A stretch of 35,041 nt of DNA from Salinivirgaceae bacterium (GTDB taxonomy: Bacteria; Bacteroidota; Bacteroidia; Bacteroidales; SZUA-534): assembly GCA_027858735.1 (NCBI GenBank), contig JAQICC010000099.1, forward strand, positions 1-35,041, given 5' to 3'. Positions 1 through 7,626 of the stretch are shown one piece after another. A model generated the notes under the pieces. The model did no database searches. It had not been told where the DNA came from and saw only the letters and a list, made by a program, of their open reading frames with translations. Position 1 is the stretch's first letter. Each line of letters begins with the position of its first letter. The position numbers were made by a program, and so were the translations under genes.

Positions 1-456
1 ATATTTAGGTCCCCAGTAAAAATTAGCTTTCCCTTTATGCCATTTTTCATCTTCTATAATTTCATTGGAGCTATGGGCAGATGGCAAAATAAAATTATGT
101 GAATAATATGCCCCATCACATAAATTATGAAACATATTTATAATAAAAGACTTACGTATCGATAGAATAAAGTTTTTTGAATAGTTGAATATTTTATCAA
201 TGAAAATTTTTTCTGGATTATTTGAACTTAAAAAATCCAAAAATTCACTCTGCTCATTTTCAATTAATTTTGAATTATTTACAAATTCAATGTTTTCATT
301 TTGAAGAAATACAATGGCTGACTCATCATACACACCAAAAAAAACAAGTTCAATATTTTCATTTTGAACCTGTAAATTTTTTGCAATAGAAATGCTTCTA
401 ACAATGTGCCCCATTCCTACTGCAGGATATGAATCAACACGAAATACTATTTTCAT
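1..456 (-). CDS. pseG: PseG-like UDP-sugar hydrolase, partial (3' end beyond window)
   Basis: The first 152 codons of a protein that runs off the left edge. In pseudaminic acid synthesis PseG removes UDP from UDP-2,4-diacetamido-2,4,6-trideoxy-altrose to free the sugar for the NeuB/PseI condensation. The N-terminus reads MKIVFRVDSYPAVGMGHIVR. It has the family's Arg-x-Asp-Ser start and GxGH motif, with His17 in the place of the catalytic His17 of Campylobacter PseG. A GPKY motif near the visible end fits the family's conserved GPxY segment. The ATG (454-456) overlaps the TAA of the upstream acyltransferase gene by one base, so the two are translationally coupled. A GT-B glycosyltransferase of related fold is the main alternative, but the flanking pseB, pseC, pseI and pseF homologues favour PseG. 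Confidence 0.8.
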   Translation of the reverse strand, partial: MKIVFRVDSYPAVGMGHIVRSISIAKNLQVQNENIELVFFGVYDESAIVFLQNENIEFVNNSKLIENEQSEFLDFLSSNNPEKIFIDKIFNYSKNFILSIRKSFIINMFHNLCDGAYYSHNFILPSAHSSNEIIEDEKWHKGKANFYWGPKY

Positions 457-1118
457 TATTCTACTTTACCAATAACCCTAGTTGGGTTTCCTACAACCTT
501 TGTAAAATCTTCAACAGATTTAATAACAACGGACCCAATTCCTACTAATGCCCATTTTCCAATTGTTACATTTTCAAGAGTACTGCAATTAGTTCCTAAG
601 TATGCACCTTCCTCAAGTACTACACTTGCTCCAATACATGCATTATTTGCAACATAACTATAATCTTTTAAAGTTGAGTTATGTCCAATTAATGATTGCG
701 CATAAATTTGCACATGATTTCCAATTTCAACATTAGGTCCAACTGACACAAATGGCTGAATACAAACTCCATAACCAATTTTTGCAAATTTTGAAACAAC
801 CGATGTAGGATGAATAATAGTTGCAAATCTTTCTATAGGAATTTTTAAATCGTGCAGTTTATGTAAAAACTTAAAATTTAATTTTGTTGAAATTAGGGTA
901 TAAATAAAAAACACATCCGGCTGATCTAAATACTTTGCTACAGCTTCATAATCGACTTTCCCAATAACAGGAAATCCATTAATGGGTTCTGTTTCTCTGT
1001 CGTTTAAAAAACCAATGATTTCATATTCTTTCTCTTTACTAGCTATATTTACATCTTCAATTGTAGAAGCTACTACTGTGCCATTCCCATATCCTCCAAC
1101 AATAACTATTTTCTTCAT
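456..1118 (-). CDS. NeuD/PglD-family sugar O- or N-acyltransferase
   Basis: A 220-residue protein of the NeuD/PglD family. It has a short Rossmann-like sugar-nucleotide-binding N-terminus (IVIVGGYGNG, residues 4-13), then a left-handed beta-helix built from hexapeptide repeats from about residue 100 to the end. His146, in GHNSTL, sits where the catalytic base of PglD lies. It ends with the VVGNPTRVIG signature typical of hexapeptide transferases. Relatives transfer acetyl groups from acetyl-CoA to amino sugars or to sialic acid hydroxyls. It lies 3 bases downstream of the first CitE-like gene and overlaps pseG by one base. That position between an acyl-CoA module and the nonulosonic acid genes makes it a candidate for transferring an unusual acyl group; this is inference. 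The donor cannot be read from the sequence. Confidence 0.85.
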   Translation of the reverse strand: MKKIVIVGGYGNGTVVASTIEDVNIASKEKEYEIIGFLNDRETEPINGFPVIGKVDYEAVAKYLDQPDVFFIYTLISTKLNFKFLHKLHDLKIPIERFATIIHPTSVVSKFAKIGYGVCIQPFVSVGPNVEIGNHVQIYAQSLIGHNSTLKDYSYVANNACIGASVVLEEGAYLGTNCSTLENVTIGKWALVGIGSVVIKSVEDFTKVVGNPTRVIGKVE

Positions 1119-1121
1119 AAA

Positions 1122-2006
1122 TTATTTATTTTCTATAAGTTGTGCTTTCTGTAGTATTTTTTTTGCAGTTGCAACCATTGGTGGTCCTATGAATTTACCA
1201 TTCATTATGGCTACACCTTTATTATCTTTTTCAGCTTCATCCTTCATTCGAAGCATTTCCTTAGCCTCCTTAATATCTTCTTCTGATGGACTAAAATATT
1301 TATGAGCCAGATCTATTTCTTTCGGATGTAGAATCAACATACCTTCAAATCCAAGGTCTTTTGCAATAATTAGATTCTTTTCTAAATCTACTAAATTATG
1401 AACATCTATATGAACTGTATCAATAGGTATTACATTATTTGCTCTTGCAGCCATAGCAATTATTGATCTTGGTGTAAAAATACTTCTCTCTTCCTTGTCA
1501 TGAATTCCTTGCAAATCAGTAATAAAATCTTCACATCCAAATGCAATAGCTACAACTCTTTCTGACGCTTGAATTATTTCTTGAGCATTTAACACTGCAG
1601 CTGCAGTTTCAATTAGAGGAATAATTTTGAATGTACCTACAGGTATATTTTTTTCATATTCAAGGGTTTCAAGAAGTTTTGCAAAAAAGTAGATATCTTT
1701 ACCTGTTTGAGATTTGGGATACATAAATCCATCTATTCCATCAATTGTTAGCGCTTGAATATCTTTAAGCAATTGACCACTTTCACGATCATTTACTCTA
1801 GGAAATACAAGATGATTCTTAAAAAATCCATCATTTATCTTTTCTATAATATTATTTCGGGCAACTTCTTTATTAGATACTGGTTGAACTGAATCTTCTA
1901 TATCTAATAATAATACATCAGCTTCTGATTTATTTGCACTAATTAATAATCGCTCATTATGGGCAGGAACAAATAATAATGTTCTGAGTAATTTAGTTGA
2001 TTTCAT
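1122..2006 (-). CDS. HpcH/HpaI (CitE/malyl-CoA lyase) family protein, copy 1
   Basis: A 294-residue CitE-like protein. Family members cleave or form C-C bonds between an acyl-CoA and a keto acid or aldehyde, for example malyl-CoA, beta-methylmalyl-CoA or citramalyl-CoA. Visible landmarks are LLFVPAHNER near the start, the LLDIEDSV segment (residues 33-40), Arg70 in FPRVND, PKSQ at 97-100, Glu133 in IPLIET, Asp160 in FGCEDF and LHPKEI near residue 235. Arg, Glu and Asp at these places bind substrate and Mg2+ in characterised lyases, so the enzyme looks active. It is 4 bases downstream of a MaoC hydratase gene and just upstream of the NeuD-like gene. A citrate-lyase subunit is ruled out because no citD, citF or citC is nearby. 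The actual substrate is unknown. Confidence 0.85.
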   Translation of the reverse strand: MKSTKLLRTLLFVPAHNERLLISANKSEADVLLLDIEDSVQPVSNKEVARNNIIEKINDGFFKNHLVFPRVNDRESGQLLKDIQALTIDGIDGFMYPKSQTGKDIYFFAKLLETLEYEKNIPVGTFKIIPLIETAAAVLNAQEIIQASERVVAIAFGCEDFITDLQGIHDKEERSIFTPRSIIAMAARANNVIPIDTVHIDVHNLVDLEKNLIIAKDLGFEGMLILHPKEIDLAHKYFSPSEEDIKEAKEMLRMKDEAEKDNKGVAIMNGKFIGPPMVATAKKILQKAQLIENK

Positions 2007-2010
2007 TTTT

Positions 2011-2466
2011 TTAGTTTTTTTTTGAAATTAACACGTGTCGTCTAAAAGATAACACCTTTTCACCTTTCTGGTTTTGGGCAATTGTTTCAACATATATTAC
2101 CCCCCTATCAGGTTTTGATTTAGATTCTTTAACTTCAAGCACTTCAGTTTTTGCATGCAAAGTGTCACCTATAAATACTGGTTTAAGATGTTTTACTGAT
2201 TCATATTCTAGATTTGCTATAGCCTTACCACTAATATCAGCAACTGTAAAACCAACCACCAAACTAAATACTAGAGTCCCAACAACTAGTATTTGTCCAT
2301 GCTGATGAGTTTTACAAAACTCCAAATCCAGATGTACTGGATGATGGTTCATTGTCAGCAACGAAAATAAATTATTGTCGCTTTCCGTAATTGTTTTACC
2401 TACAGAATGATTAAATACTTGTCCTTCAAAAAACTCTTCTAAGTAATTCCCAAATTGACTACTCAT
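2011..2466 (-). CDS. MaoC-like dehydratase, mesaconyl-CoA hydratase type
   Basis: A 151-residue single hot-dog-fold protein of the MaoC family, which hydrates enoyl-CoA thioesters. It resembles the mesaconyl-CoA/beta-methylmalyl-CoA hydratase branch: a SDNNLFSLLTMNHHPVHLD segment at residues 29-47, then IANLEYESVKHLKPVFIGDT. The usual hydratase-2 motif D-x-N-P-x-H appears as N-H-H-P-V-H (residues 40-45). His45 is kept but the Asp position is Asn; I cannot tell whether that is normal for this branch. It sits between two CitE-like lyase genes with gaps of 4 and 12 bases. A hydratase next to a malyl-CoA-type lyase mirrors the Mcl/Mch pair of the ethylmalonyl-CoA pathway, but here it lies in a sugar cluster. 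It probably takes part in building or trimming a hydroxy-acyl-CoA. Confidence 0.85.
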   Translation of the reverse strand: MSSQFGNYLEEFFEGQVFNHSVGKTITESDNNLFSLLTMNHHPVHLDLEFCKTHQHGQILVVGTLVFSLVVGFTVADISGKAIANLEYESVKHLKPVFIGDTLHAKTEVLEVKESKSKPDRGVIYVETIAQNQKGEKVLSFRRHVLISKKN

Positions 2467-2478
2467 AGTATATCTTTA

Positions 2479-3327
2479 TTAATTATGCTTATTATTAAAT
2501 CTAGAATTCCAATTGATTATATTAATAATTCTCTTTATATGAGGTTTTTCATATACTTTACCATTAACTTTTATTAAAGGTATTAATTCATTATCAATAT
2601 CTAATATTTGTGAATAAACCAATTTTGCCTCTTTGATCTCTTCATCTGAATAAAACTGAATTTCCTTAAGGAGTGCAATTTGTAATGGATGGATTACAAA
2701 TTTCCCATCAAACCCCAATGAAAAACCGTTTAAAGATTCTTCTTGAAATTCTTTATTGCTGGCTAAATTTAATGAAACAATATCAATTGCCTCTAATTCA
2801 TGAGCCTTAGCTATATTCAGAATTACATTTCGAGCATAAGTTAAATTTTCTAGCGTATGCCTCATTCCCATAACACTACAATAATCATAATTACCAAGTC
2901 CAACAGAAGTTATATTCAGTAAATTACTTCTAATTATATCCGTCAGGTTTATTAACCCAGCAGGATGTTCAACTAATAAAATAAATTTAAAATTTTTAAA
3001 ATTATCAGAAGTAATTTTAAAAATACCCTTAAGAGCCTCTATTTGAGACAAATTTGACACTTTAGGAATTAAATAGTTTTTAAATCCAATTTTTATAAGT
3101 TGTGAAAATAAATCTGAATTAATAGTATCATCCTCATTATATAACTTTGGTCGAACATAAGAATTTTCTGTAATTGTGATCGATCGTAGATTTCCAATAG
3201 CAGCACTCATTTCATTTTTCGAAACTGAATCTTCTAAATCATATATGAAATAATCAGCACCAATTAAGGGAACATTTTTAAGAAATTTGGTATTATTAGA
3301 TGGTACAAAAAAATAAGTTTTTAACAT
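2479..3327 (-). CDS. HpcH/HpaI (CitE-like) family protein, copy 2, divergent
   Basis: A 282-residue second CitE-like protein, clearly more diverged than the neighbour at 1122-2006. It keeps FFVPSNNTKF at the start, YDLEDSV (residues 29-35), IPKVS (87-91), a Glu in LLVEHPAGL (Glu120), an Asp in LGNYDYCSV (Asp148) and FVIHPLQI near residue 211. The Arg of the usual RVN motif appears as VRPKLYN (Arg59). The metal-binding acidic pair is therefore present, while the substrate pocket differs. Two unlike lyase paralogues around one hydratase suggest two successive or two different C-C bond steps; this is inference. A 77-base AT-rich gap separates it from the upstream pseF gene. I found no convincing promoter there, so co-transcription is likely. 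Confidence 0.8.
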   Translation of the reverse strand: MLKTYFFVPSNNTKFLKNVPLIGADYFIYDLEDSVSKNEMSAAIGNLRSITITENSYVRPKLYNEDDTINSDLFSQLIKIGFKNYLIPKVSNLSQIEALKGIFKITSDNFKNFKFILLVEHPAGLINLTDIIRSNLLNITSVGLGNYDYCSVMGMRHTLENLTYARNVILNIAKAHELEAIDIVSLNLASNKEFQEESLNGFSLGFDGKFVIHPLQIALLKEIQFYSDEEIKEAKLVYSQILDIDNELIPLIKVNGKVYEKPHIKRIINIINWNSRFNNKHN

Positions 3328-3404
3328 TTATTTTATCACTTTAAATTAAGTAATATTCGCAAAAAAATATTTTATCAACAAACTATAAAAATTTCTACAT
3401 CAAA

Positions 3405-4094
3405 CTATTTATTTAATAATTTATATTTTAACTCTGCCAATTTCCAATCATCTAATGTATCAATATCCTGCATTTCCATCTCACCTAATACAATAGCACC
3501 TGTATTATCGCAAAGAATTCTTCTATTATCTATAACCGATTGAACTTTCATCCAATAAAACATTCCGACATCAAAATAACTTTTACTAATATCCTGAGAT
3601 CTTACTTTTAAAAATTTTTCATTATATGGGCTTACTTTTCCTTCTTCATTTTTTTGCAATGCCCACTCTAATGGAACAAGATATTCAGCAACAGGAATAA
3701 CAGAATTATAATTCTTCTCTACCATAAGATTGTAGGCCGATTTTAATTTTTCCGTTTTTATTAAAGGAGCTACAGGAAAAATACAACAAATATGATCAAA
3801 ATTTGTGTTGTGTTGTTTGTAAGAATCTATTACTTCAATTAAAACATCTGCAATTGTAGCAAAATCATTAGCATTATCTTCTGATCTCATAAAAGGAACA
3901 CTGGCACCATATTTTTGTGCAATCTCGGCAATTTCTATAGAATCGGTTGAAACCATTACTTCTTCAAATAAACCTGAATCAAATGCAGTTTCAATTGAAT
4001 AAGCAATAACAGACTTCCCACAAAAGTTCTTTATGTTTTTTTTTGGAATCCGCTTACTTCCCCCTCGTGCTGGGATTATTGCTATGTTTTTCAT
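3405..4094 (-). CDS. pseF: CMP-pseudaminic acid cytidylyltransferase (PseF-like)
   Basis: A 229-residue cytidylyltransferase that activates a nonulosonic acid with CTP to give the CMP-sugar. The nucleotide-binding signature PARGGSKRIPKKN is at residues 8-20. VSTDS and a CIFPVAPL segment follow; the latter matches the YPTAP region of PseF. Near the C-terminus YFDVGMFYW and MQDIDTLDDW are characteristic of the PseF branch rather than NeuA. Its length is typical. It is two bases from the GNAT acetyltransferase gene and shares a transcription unit with pseB, pseC, pseI and pseG homologues. A legionaminic or other nonulosonic cytidylyltransferase cannot be excluded, because the sugar's stereochemistry is not visible here. 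Confidence 0.87.
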   Translation of the reverse strand: MKNIAIIPARGGSKRIPKKNIKNFCGKSVIAYSIETAFDSGLFEEVMVSTDSIEIAEIAQKYGASVPFMRSEDNANDFATIADVLIEVIDSYKQHNTNFDHICCIFPVAPLIKTEKLKSAYNLMVEKNYNSVIPVAEYLVPLEWALQKNEEGKVSPYNEKFLKVRSQDISKSYFDVGMFYWMKVQSVIDNRRILCDNTGAIVLGEMEMQDIDTLDDWKLAELKYKLLNK

Positions 4095-4096
4095 AA

Positions 4097-4636
4097 TTAT
4101 TTATTCTTATAATACTCTTGTTTTGTAATATCAACCATTATTGAATCAACAAAGCTACCTTCAAAACAAGCATGATTTCTTAATTGTGCTACCTTTTCAT
4201 ATCCAGCCTTTATAAAAGCTTTATATGATCCAACATTAGTCGAATACATACCTGCATAAAGCTTATTTAATTCCAGTTTTTCAAAAGCAAATTTTGTAAC
4301 AAGACCAATAGCTTCTGTAGCAATTCCTTTTCCCCAAAATAACTTTTCCCCAATTATTAAGCCAACATCAGCTCTCTTATGTACATCACTAATACTACCA
4401 ATTTTTATATTACCAATATGCTTAGATTTTGATACATCAAATATTCCAAATAGATAATCCTTTTTACTATTTAGCATTGTATCCACGAAGTGTTCAATAT
4501 CCTTCAAAGTAAAGTTTTTTGAACGCGATTCAAGATATTTATTTATTTCAGTATCGTTCATCCAACCTAAATAATCATTACTAACATGATCTAACCTAAG
4601 CTCTTCAATAAATATTTGTTGCCCTATAATTTTCAT
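4097..4636 (-). CDS. GNAT (RimJ/RimL-like) N-acetyltransferase, candidate PseH
   Basis: A 179-residue GNAT-fold acetyltransferase. The acetyl-CoA loop is around LFWGKGIATEAIG (residues 99-111), and the NVGSYKAFIKAGYEK segment fits beta-strand/helix motif B. PseH acetylates the 4-amino group of the UDP-sugar made by PseC, using acetyl-CoA. This protein is the only GNAT in the cluster and lies directly next to pseF (2 bases away). It is also one base from the aminotransferase gene, so PseH is the natural role. RimL-type sequences are not very diagnostic. It could instead acylate an amino group created by the adjacent class III aminotransferase, so no symbol is given. Confidence 0.8.
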   Translation of the reverse strand: MKIIGQQIFIEELRLDHVSNDYLGWMNDTEINKYLESRSKNFTLKDIEHFVDTMLNSKKDYLFGIFDVSKSKHIGNIKIGSISDVHKRADVGLIIGEKLFWGKGIATEAIGLVTKFAFEKLELNKLYAGMYSTNVGSYKAFIKAGYEKVAQLRNHACFEGSFVDSIMVDITKQEYYKNK

Positions 4637-4637
4637 A

Positions 4638-5948
4638 CTAATTCAATCTTTTGAACCCAGCATGACAAACTGGTCCCTTTAATAATTTATTTATTGATTT
4701 TTCATTTATTGCTTTAGATATTTCTTTGAAACATTCATCTGTAGCTCTTAGATAAGAATCGACATGCTTATCCTTATGTGCGTATGACACATAAAACCCT
4801 GTTGTTGCCAAAAAACCCTTTTCAAGCATTAGTTGTGTAAAAATAGTCTTCAATTCAAGAGCTTGTTCATGCTTAAATCCAAAATGCCCAACCGGGTAGA
4901 AACCACTTGTATTTATTTCCAAACCATGTTTTAATGCCAATTTATCCCATCCTTCCATTACCTTCTTACCTATTTTCATTATATGGTCTTGGACATTAAA
5001 TTCTTTCATTTTTTTTATGGTTGCTAAGGCTGCTGTCGGTCCAATACTTTCCGTCCAATAAGTACTACTAATAAAAGTATCCTCTGCTATATTCATCACT
5101 TCATCAGTGCCTATAATTGCACCCATTGGATAACCATTACTAATTCCTTTTGCAAAAACTGCAATATTCGGTTCTATTCCAAGTCTTAAATGAGCTCCAC
5201 CAAGATTCATCCTCCATCCATAGCTTACTTCATCTAAAACAAGAATAATATCTTTCCTTTTCGAAATTTTAGATAATACCTCTAAAAATTCTTTTGTTGG
5301 TTCCATATTTCTTAATGGTTCAGTAACAACAGCTGCTATTTCGTCTTCATTTTCTATTAAAAGTTTTTCTAAACCTTCAACATCATTATATAAAAAAGGA
5401 ATAACGGTTCCCTCAAGCTGACTAGGTAAACCAGCAGTAGATAATCCTGTTATTAAATGCTTCCCTAAAGAATCGTCTCCGGACAAGTTTGCGGACAAAT
5501 ACCAATCATGCCATCCATGATAACCACATACTAAAACCTTATCTTTCTTAGTAGCTGCCCTTGCTATTCTAACAGCAATACTCATTGATTCTCCACCGGT
5601 TCTTGCATATCTAACCTTGCCAGCCCAAGGATGCAAATCAAGTAAACATTCAGCTAACTCAACTTCAACAGGTGAATTTAATGTACACATGCTACCTGCT
5701 GTAATTGTTTCAGATACAGCCTTGTTTATATCTTCATCAGCATACCCTATTGTACAACTGCCAACTCCCATTAAGCTAGTATCAATATATTTATTCCCAT
5801 CCATGTCCCATACTTCACACCCTTTTGCTTTGGTATAATAGGGTGGCCAAATATCTGGAGCAAACATTTCTGGCCTTTTTGACAACAACTGTGTTCCTCC
5901 TGGAATAATTTCTTTTGCTCTTTTATATAAATCTTGTCCTTTGCTCAT
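4638..5948 (-). CDS. Class III PLP aminotransferase, glutamate-1-semialdehyde aminomutase-like
   Basis: A 436-residue fold-type I aminotransferase of class III. VLDEVSYGWR (residues 237-246, Asp239) gives the PLP-ring Asp and FAKGISNGYPMG has the Schiff-base Lys267. A GGES motif at 118-121 and the HGWHDWY segment fit the glutamate-1-semialdehyde aminomutase subfamily. A role in tetrapyrrole synthesis is unlikely, as there are no hem genes and it lies inside the nonulosonic acid operon. Such paralogues occur in flagellin or O-antigen sugar clusters, where they are thought to add an amino group to a keto-sugar or keto-acid. With the downstream GNAT and the upstream AKR and SDR, it could form an oxidise-aminate-acylate route on the sugar or its side chain; this is inference. 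Confidence 0.85.
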   Translation of the reverse strand: MSKGQDLYKRAKEIIPGGTQLLSKRPEMFAPDIWPPYYTKAKGCEVWDMDGNKYIDTSLMGVGSCTIGYADEDINKAVSETITAGSMCTLNSPVEVELAECLLDLHPWAGKVRYARTGGESMSIAVRIARAATKKDKVLVCGYHGWHDWYLSANLSGDDSLGKHLITGLSTAGLPSQLEGTVIPFLYNDVEGLEKLLIENEDEIAAVVTEPLRNMEPTKEFLEVLSKISKRKDIILVLDEVSYGWRMNLGGAHLRLGIEPNIAVFAKGISNGYPMGAIIGTDEVMNIAEDTFISSTYWTESIGPTAALATIKKMKEFNVQDHIMKIGKKVMEGWDKLALKHGLEINTSGFYPVGHFGFKHEQALELKTIFTQLMLEKGFLATTGFYVSYAHKDKHVDSYLRATDECFKEISKAINEKSINKLLKGPVCHAGFKRLN

Positions 5949-5956
5949 AATTAGGT

Positions 5957-6814
5957 CTATTTAATCCATTTATACGGTAATAAAATATCTTCATTAACTA
6001 CCTCAAATTTAGATAATTTTTTTTGCAACAGTTTCACTTGTTTTATATAATTAACTGAATTTAAGTTTTGTATAAGGTTTTCAACATTATCAAGCCCAAT
6101 TACAATTTTATCAATATACGGATGTAAAAATGCATCATTCAAACATAATGTTGAAACTTCAATATTACTATTCATTGCTAATTCTTGTATCTCCAATATC
6201 TTACCTTTTACGGAATCAAAAAATGGAGGTAAATCTTTTTTAAAAAACAAACCTTGCAGAAAAACACTTCTTACATGAATTTCTACACCTTTTTCCTTTA
6301 GCTGTGGTAAATAACTATTAAATCTCTTGTCAAATAAGTTATAAGGTATTTGTACAATATCAAAACTAATCTTCTTTTCAAATAAATAATCAATCTGTTT
6401 AGGAAAATAAATTGAGAATCCAATTTTCTTAAATTGACCTCTATCTTTTAAATTCAAAAGATTATTATAAAAAGATTGATTTTCTAAAAAATTATCAAAA
6501 TTGTGTACTAGCCCTCCATAACATTCTGATTGTTTTAAATTATCAAAGCTATTTTTTACCTGATCATCAATAAATTCATTTGTACTAAACTTTGTAATAA
6601 TTCTAAACTTTTTATCCTTATTTTTCTCTAAATAAGAACCAATAACATCTTCACTATCACCATATAATGCAGCCGTATCAATGAAATTCACATCATTATT
6701 CCATGCAAAATCTAATAATTCAGTAATTATTTTGGGGTTCAACTTTCCATTTATATTAGTATACCCATAATCCAAACCAAAATTAGCCGAACCAATAACT
6801 AGTTTATTATTCAT
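5957..6814 (-). CDS. Aldo/keto reductase family protein
   Basis: A 285-residue aldo/keto reductase. All four catalytic residues are visible: Asp46 and Tyr51 in FIDTAALYGDSE, Lys75 in IITKFS and His104 in LVHNFDNF. The (beta/alpha)8 layout and length are typical, and IVIGLDNVENL near the C-terminus matches the NADP-binding strand of the family. It lies between an SDR gene (6 bases upstream) and the class III aminotransferase (8 bases downstream), so all three are co-expressed. Its role is probably reduction or oxidation of a carbonyl on the sugar or on its acyl substituent. No specific substrate can be named. Confidence 0.83.
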   Translation of the reverse strand: MNNKLVIGSANFGLDYGYTNINGKLNPKIITELLDFAWNNDVNFIDTAALYGDSEDVIGSYLEKNKDKKFRIITKFSTNEFIDDQVKNSFDNLKQSECYGGLVHNFDNFLENQSFYNNLLNLKDRGQFKKIGFSIYFPKQIDYLFEKKISFDIVQIPYNLFDKRFNSYLPQLKEKGVEIHVRSVFLQGLFFKKDLPPFFDSVKGKILEIQELAMNSNIEVSTLCLNDAFLHPYIDKIVIGLDNVENLIQNLNSVNYIKQVKLLQKKLSKFEVVNEDILLPYKWIK

Positions 6815-6820
6815 AAAATA

Positions 6821-7615
6821 CTATAATAACCCGTTTGAAATTCCTCCGTCAATCTGAATAGTTGTGCCTGTTATACTTCTTGCTAAATCAGATGTCAAAT
6901 AAGCTACCAAATCACCAAATTCATCTGGTGTTTGATACCTGCCCATTGGCAAATTTGCCACAGCTTCTTTTTCAACTTGGTCAACAGTAATTCCTAAACT
7001 ATCAGCTTTTGATTGCATCAATTCAATAGCACGATCTGTTTTAAAAGCACCAGGACATATATTGTTAATTGTGATATTAGATTTAATCAAATCCTTAGAC
7101 ATTGTTTTTGCCAAGCTTACAACACCAGTTCTAAACACATTTGATAACATCATTGTTTCTGCAGGCTGCTTAACTGTTAGAGAAGTGTTATTAATAATTC
7201 TTCCCCACCCGTTTTCCTTCATATATGGAATTACTAATCTGTATAATTCAATTACATATAGTAAAACTGAATCAAATGCATTTCTCCAATCTTCTTCTTT
7301 TAATGAAAAAAATGCTCCAGGTTTTGGACCCCCAGAATTGGTAACAAGAATATCTATTCTTCCAAATTTATCAATCACTTTTCCAATAACTTTCTTTTCA
7401 ATCTCCTTTACCTGTGAAAGATCAACCAAAATAGGTAAAACTTCAACATTAAAATTTGAACTTATATAATCCGTAGTTTCTACAAGTGAATCGTTATCAT
7501 TTGAACAAATCGCAAGGTTTACACCTTCTTTAGCTAAACTAATTGCACAGGCTTTTCCTAATCCTTTGCTTGCACCACCAATTAGTGCTACTTTATTTAG
7601 TATTCCTAAATCCAT
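6821..7615 (-). CDS. SDR-family oxidoreductase with replaced catalytic Tyr/Lys
   Basis: A 264-residue classical-length short-chain dehydrogenase. The cofactor loop GGASKGLG (residues 13-20) and the NSGGP segment (93-97, the NNAG equivalent) are present, as are the catalytic-region Ser145 and the C-terminal QIDGGISNGLL. The YxxxK active-site pair is missing. Lining up MLSNVFRTGVV with the usual YSASKAGVV puts Ser158 and Arg162 where Tyr and Lys should be. A branch of FabG-like SDRs with an SNxxR pattern is known, so this may be a different catalytic or binding chemistry rather than a dead enzyme. The gene lies between the neuB/pseI homologue and the AKR gene with gaps of 11 and 6 bases. It is superficially like PtmA of Campylobacter sugar clusters. 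Confidence 0.85.
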   Translation of the reverse strand: MDLGILNKVALIGGASKGLGKACAISLAKEGVNLAICSNDNDSLVETTDYISSNFNVEVLPILVDLSQVKEIEKKVIGKVIDKFGRIDILVTNSGGPKPGAFFSLKEEDWRNAFDSVLLYVIELYRLVIPYMKENGWGRIINNTSLTVKQPAETMMLSNVFRTGVVSLAKTMSKDLIKSNITINNICPGAFKTDRAIELMQSKADSLGITVDQVEKEAVANLPMGRYQTPDEFGDLVAYLTSDLARSITGTTIQIDGGISNGLL

Positions 7616-7626
7616 TTTAATAAGTT

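Noticed and set aside
1122-2006. Citrate lyase beta subunit
   Set aside because: CitE works only with CitD and CitF. None is nearby, and stand-alone CitE-like proteins are known to act on other acyl-CoA substrates.
3328-3404. Promoter between pseF and the second CitE-like gene
   Set aside because: Several TTTG words are present, but none pairs with a TAnnTTTG box at the proper distance.
4638-5948. Glutamate-1-semialdehyde aminomutase for haem synthesis (hemL)
   Set aside because: It has the fold and active-site Lys, but it lies in a tight nonulosonic acid operon with no other tetrapyrrole genes, and its DEVSYGWR segment differs from the usual DEVMTGFR.
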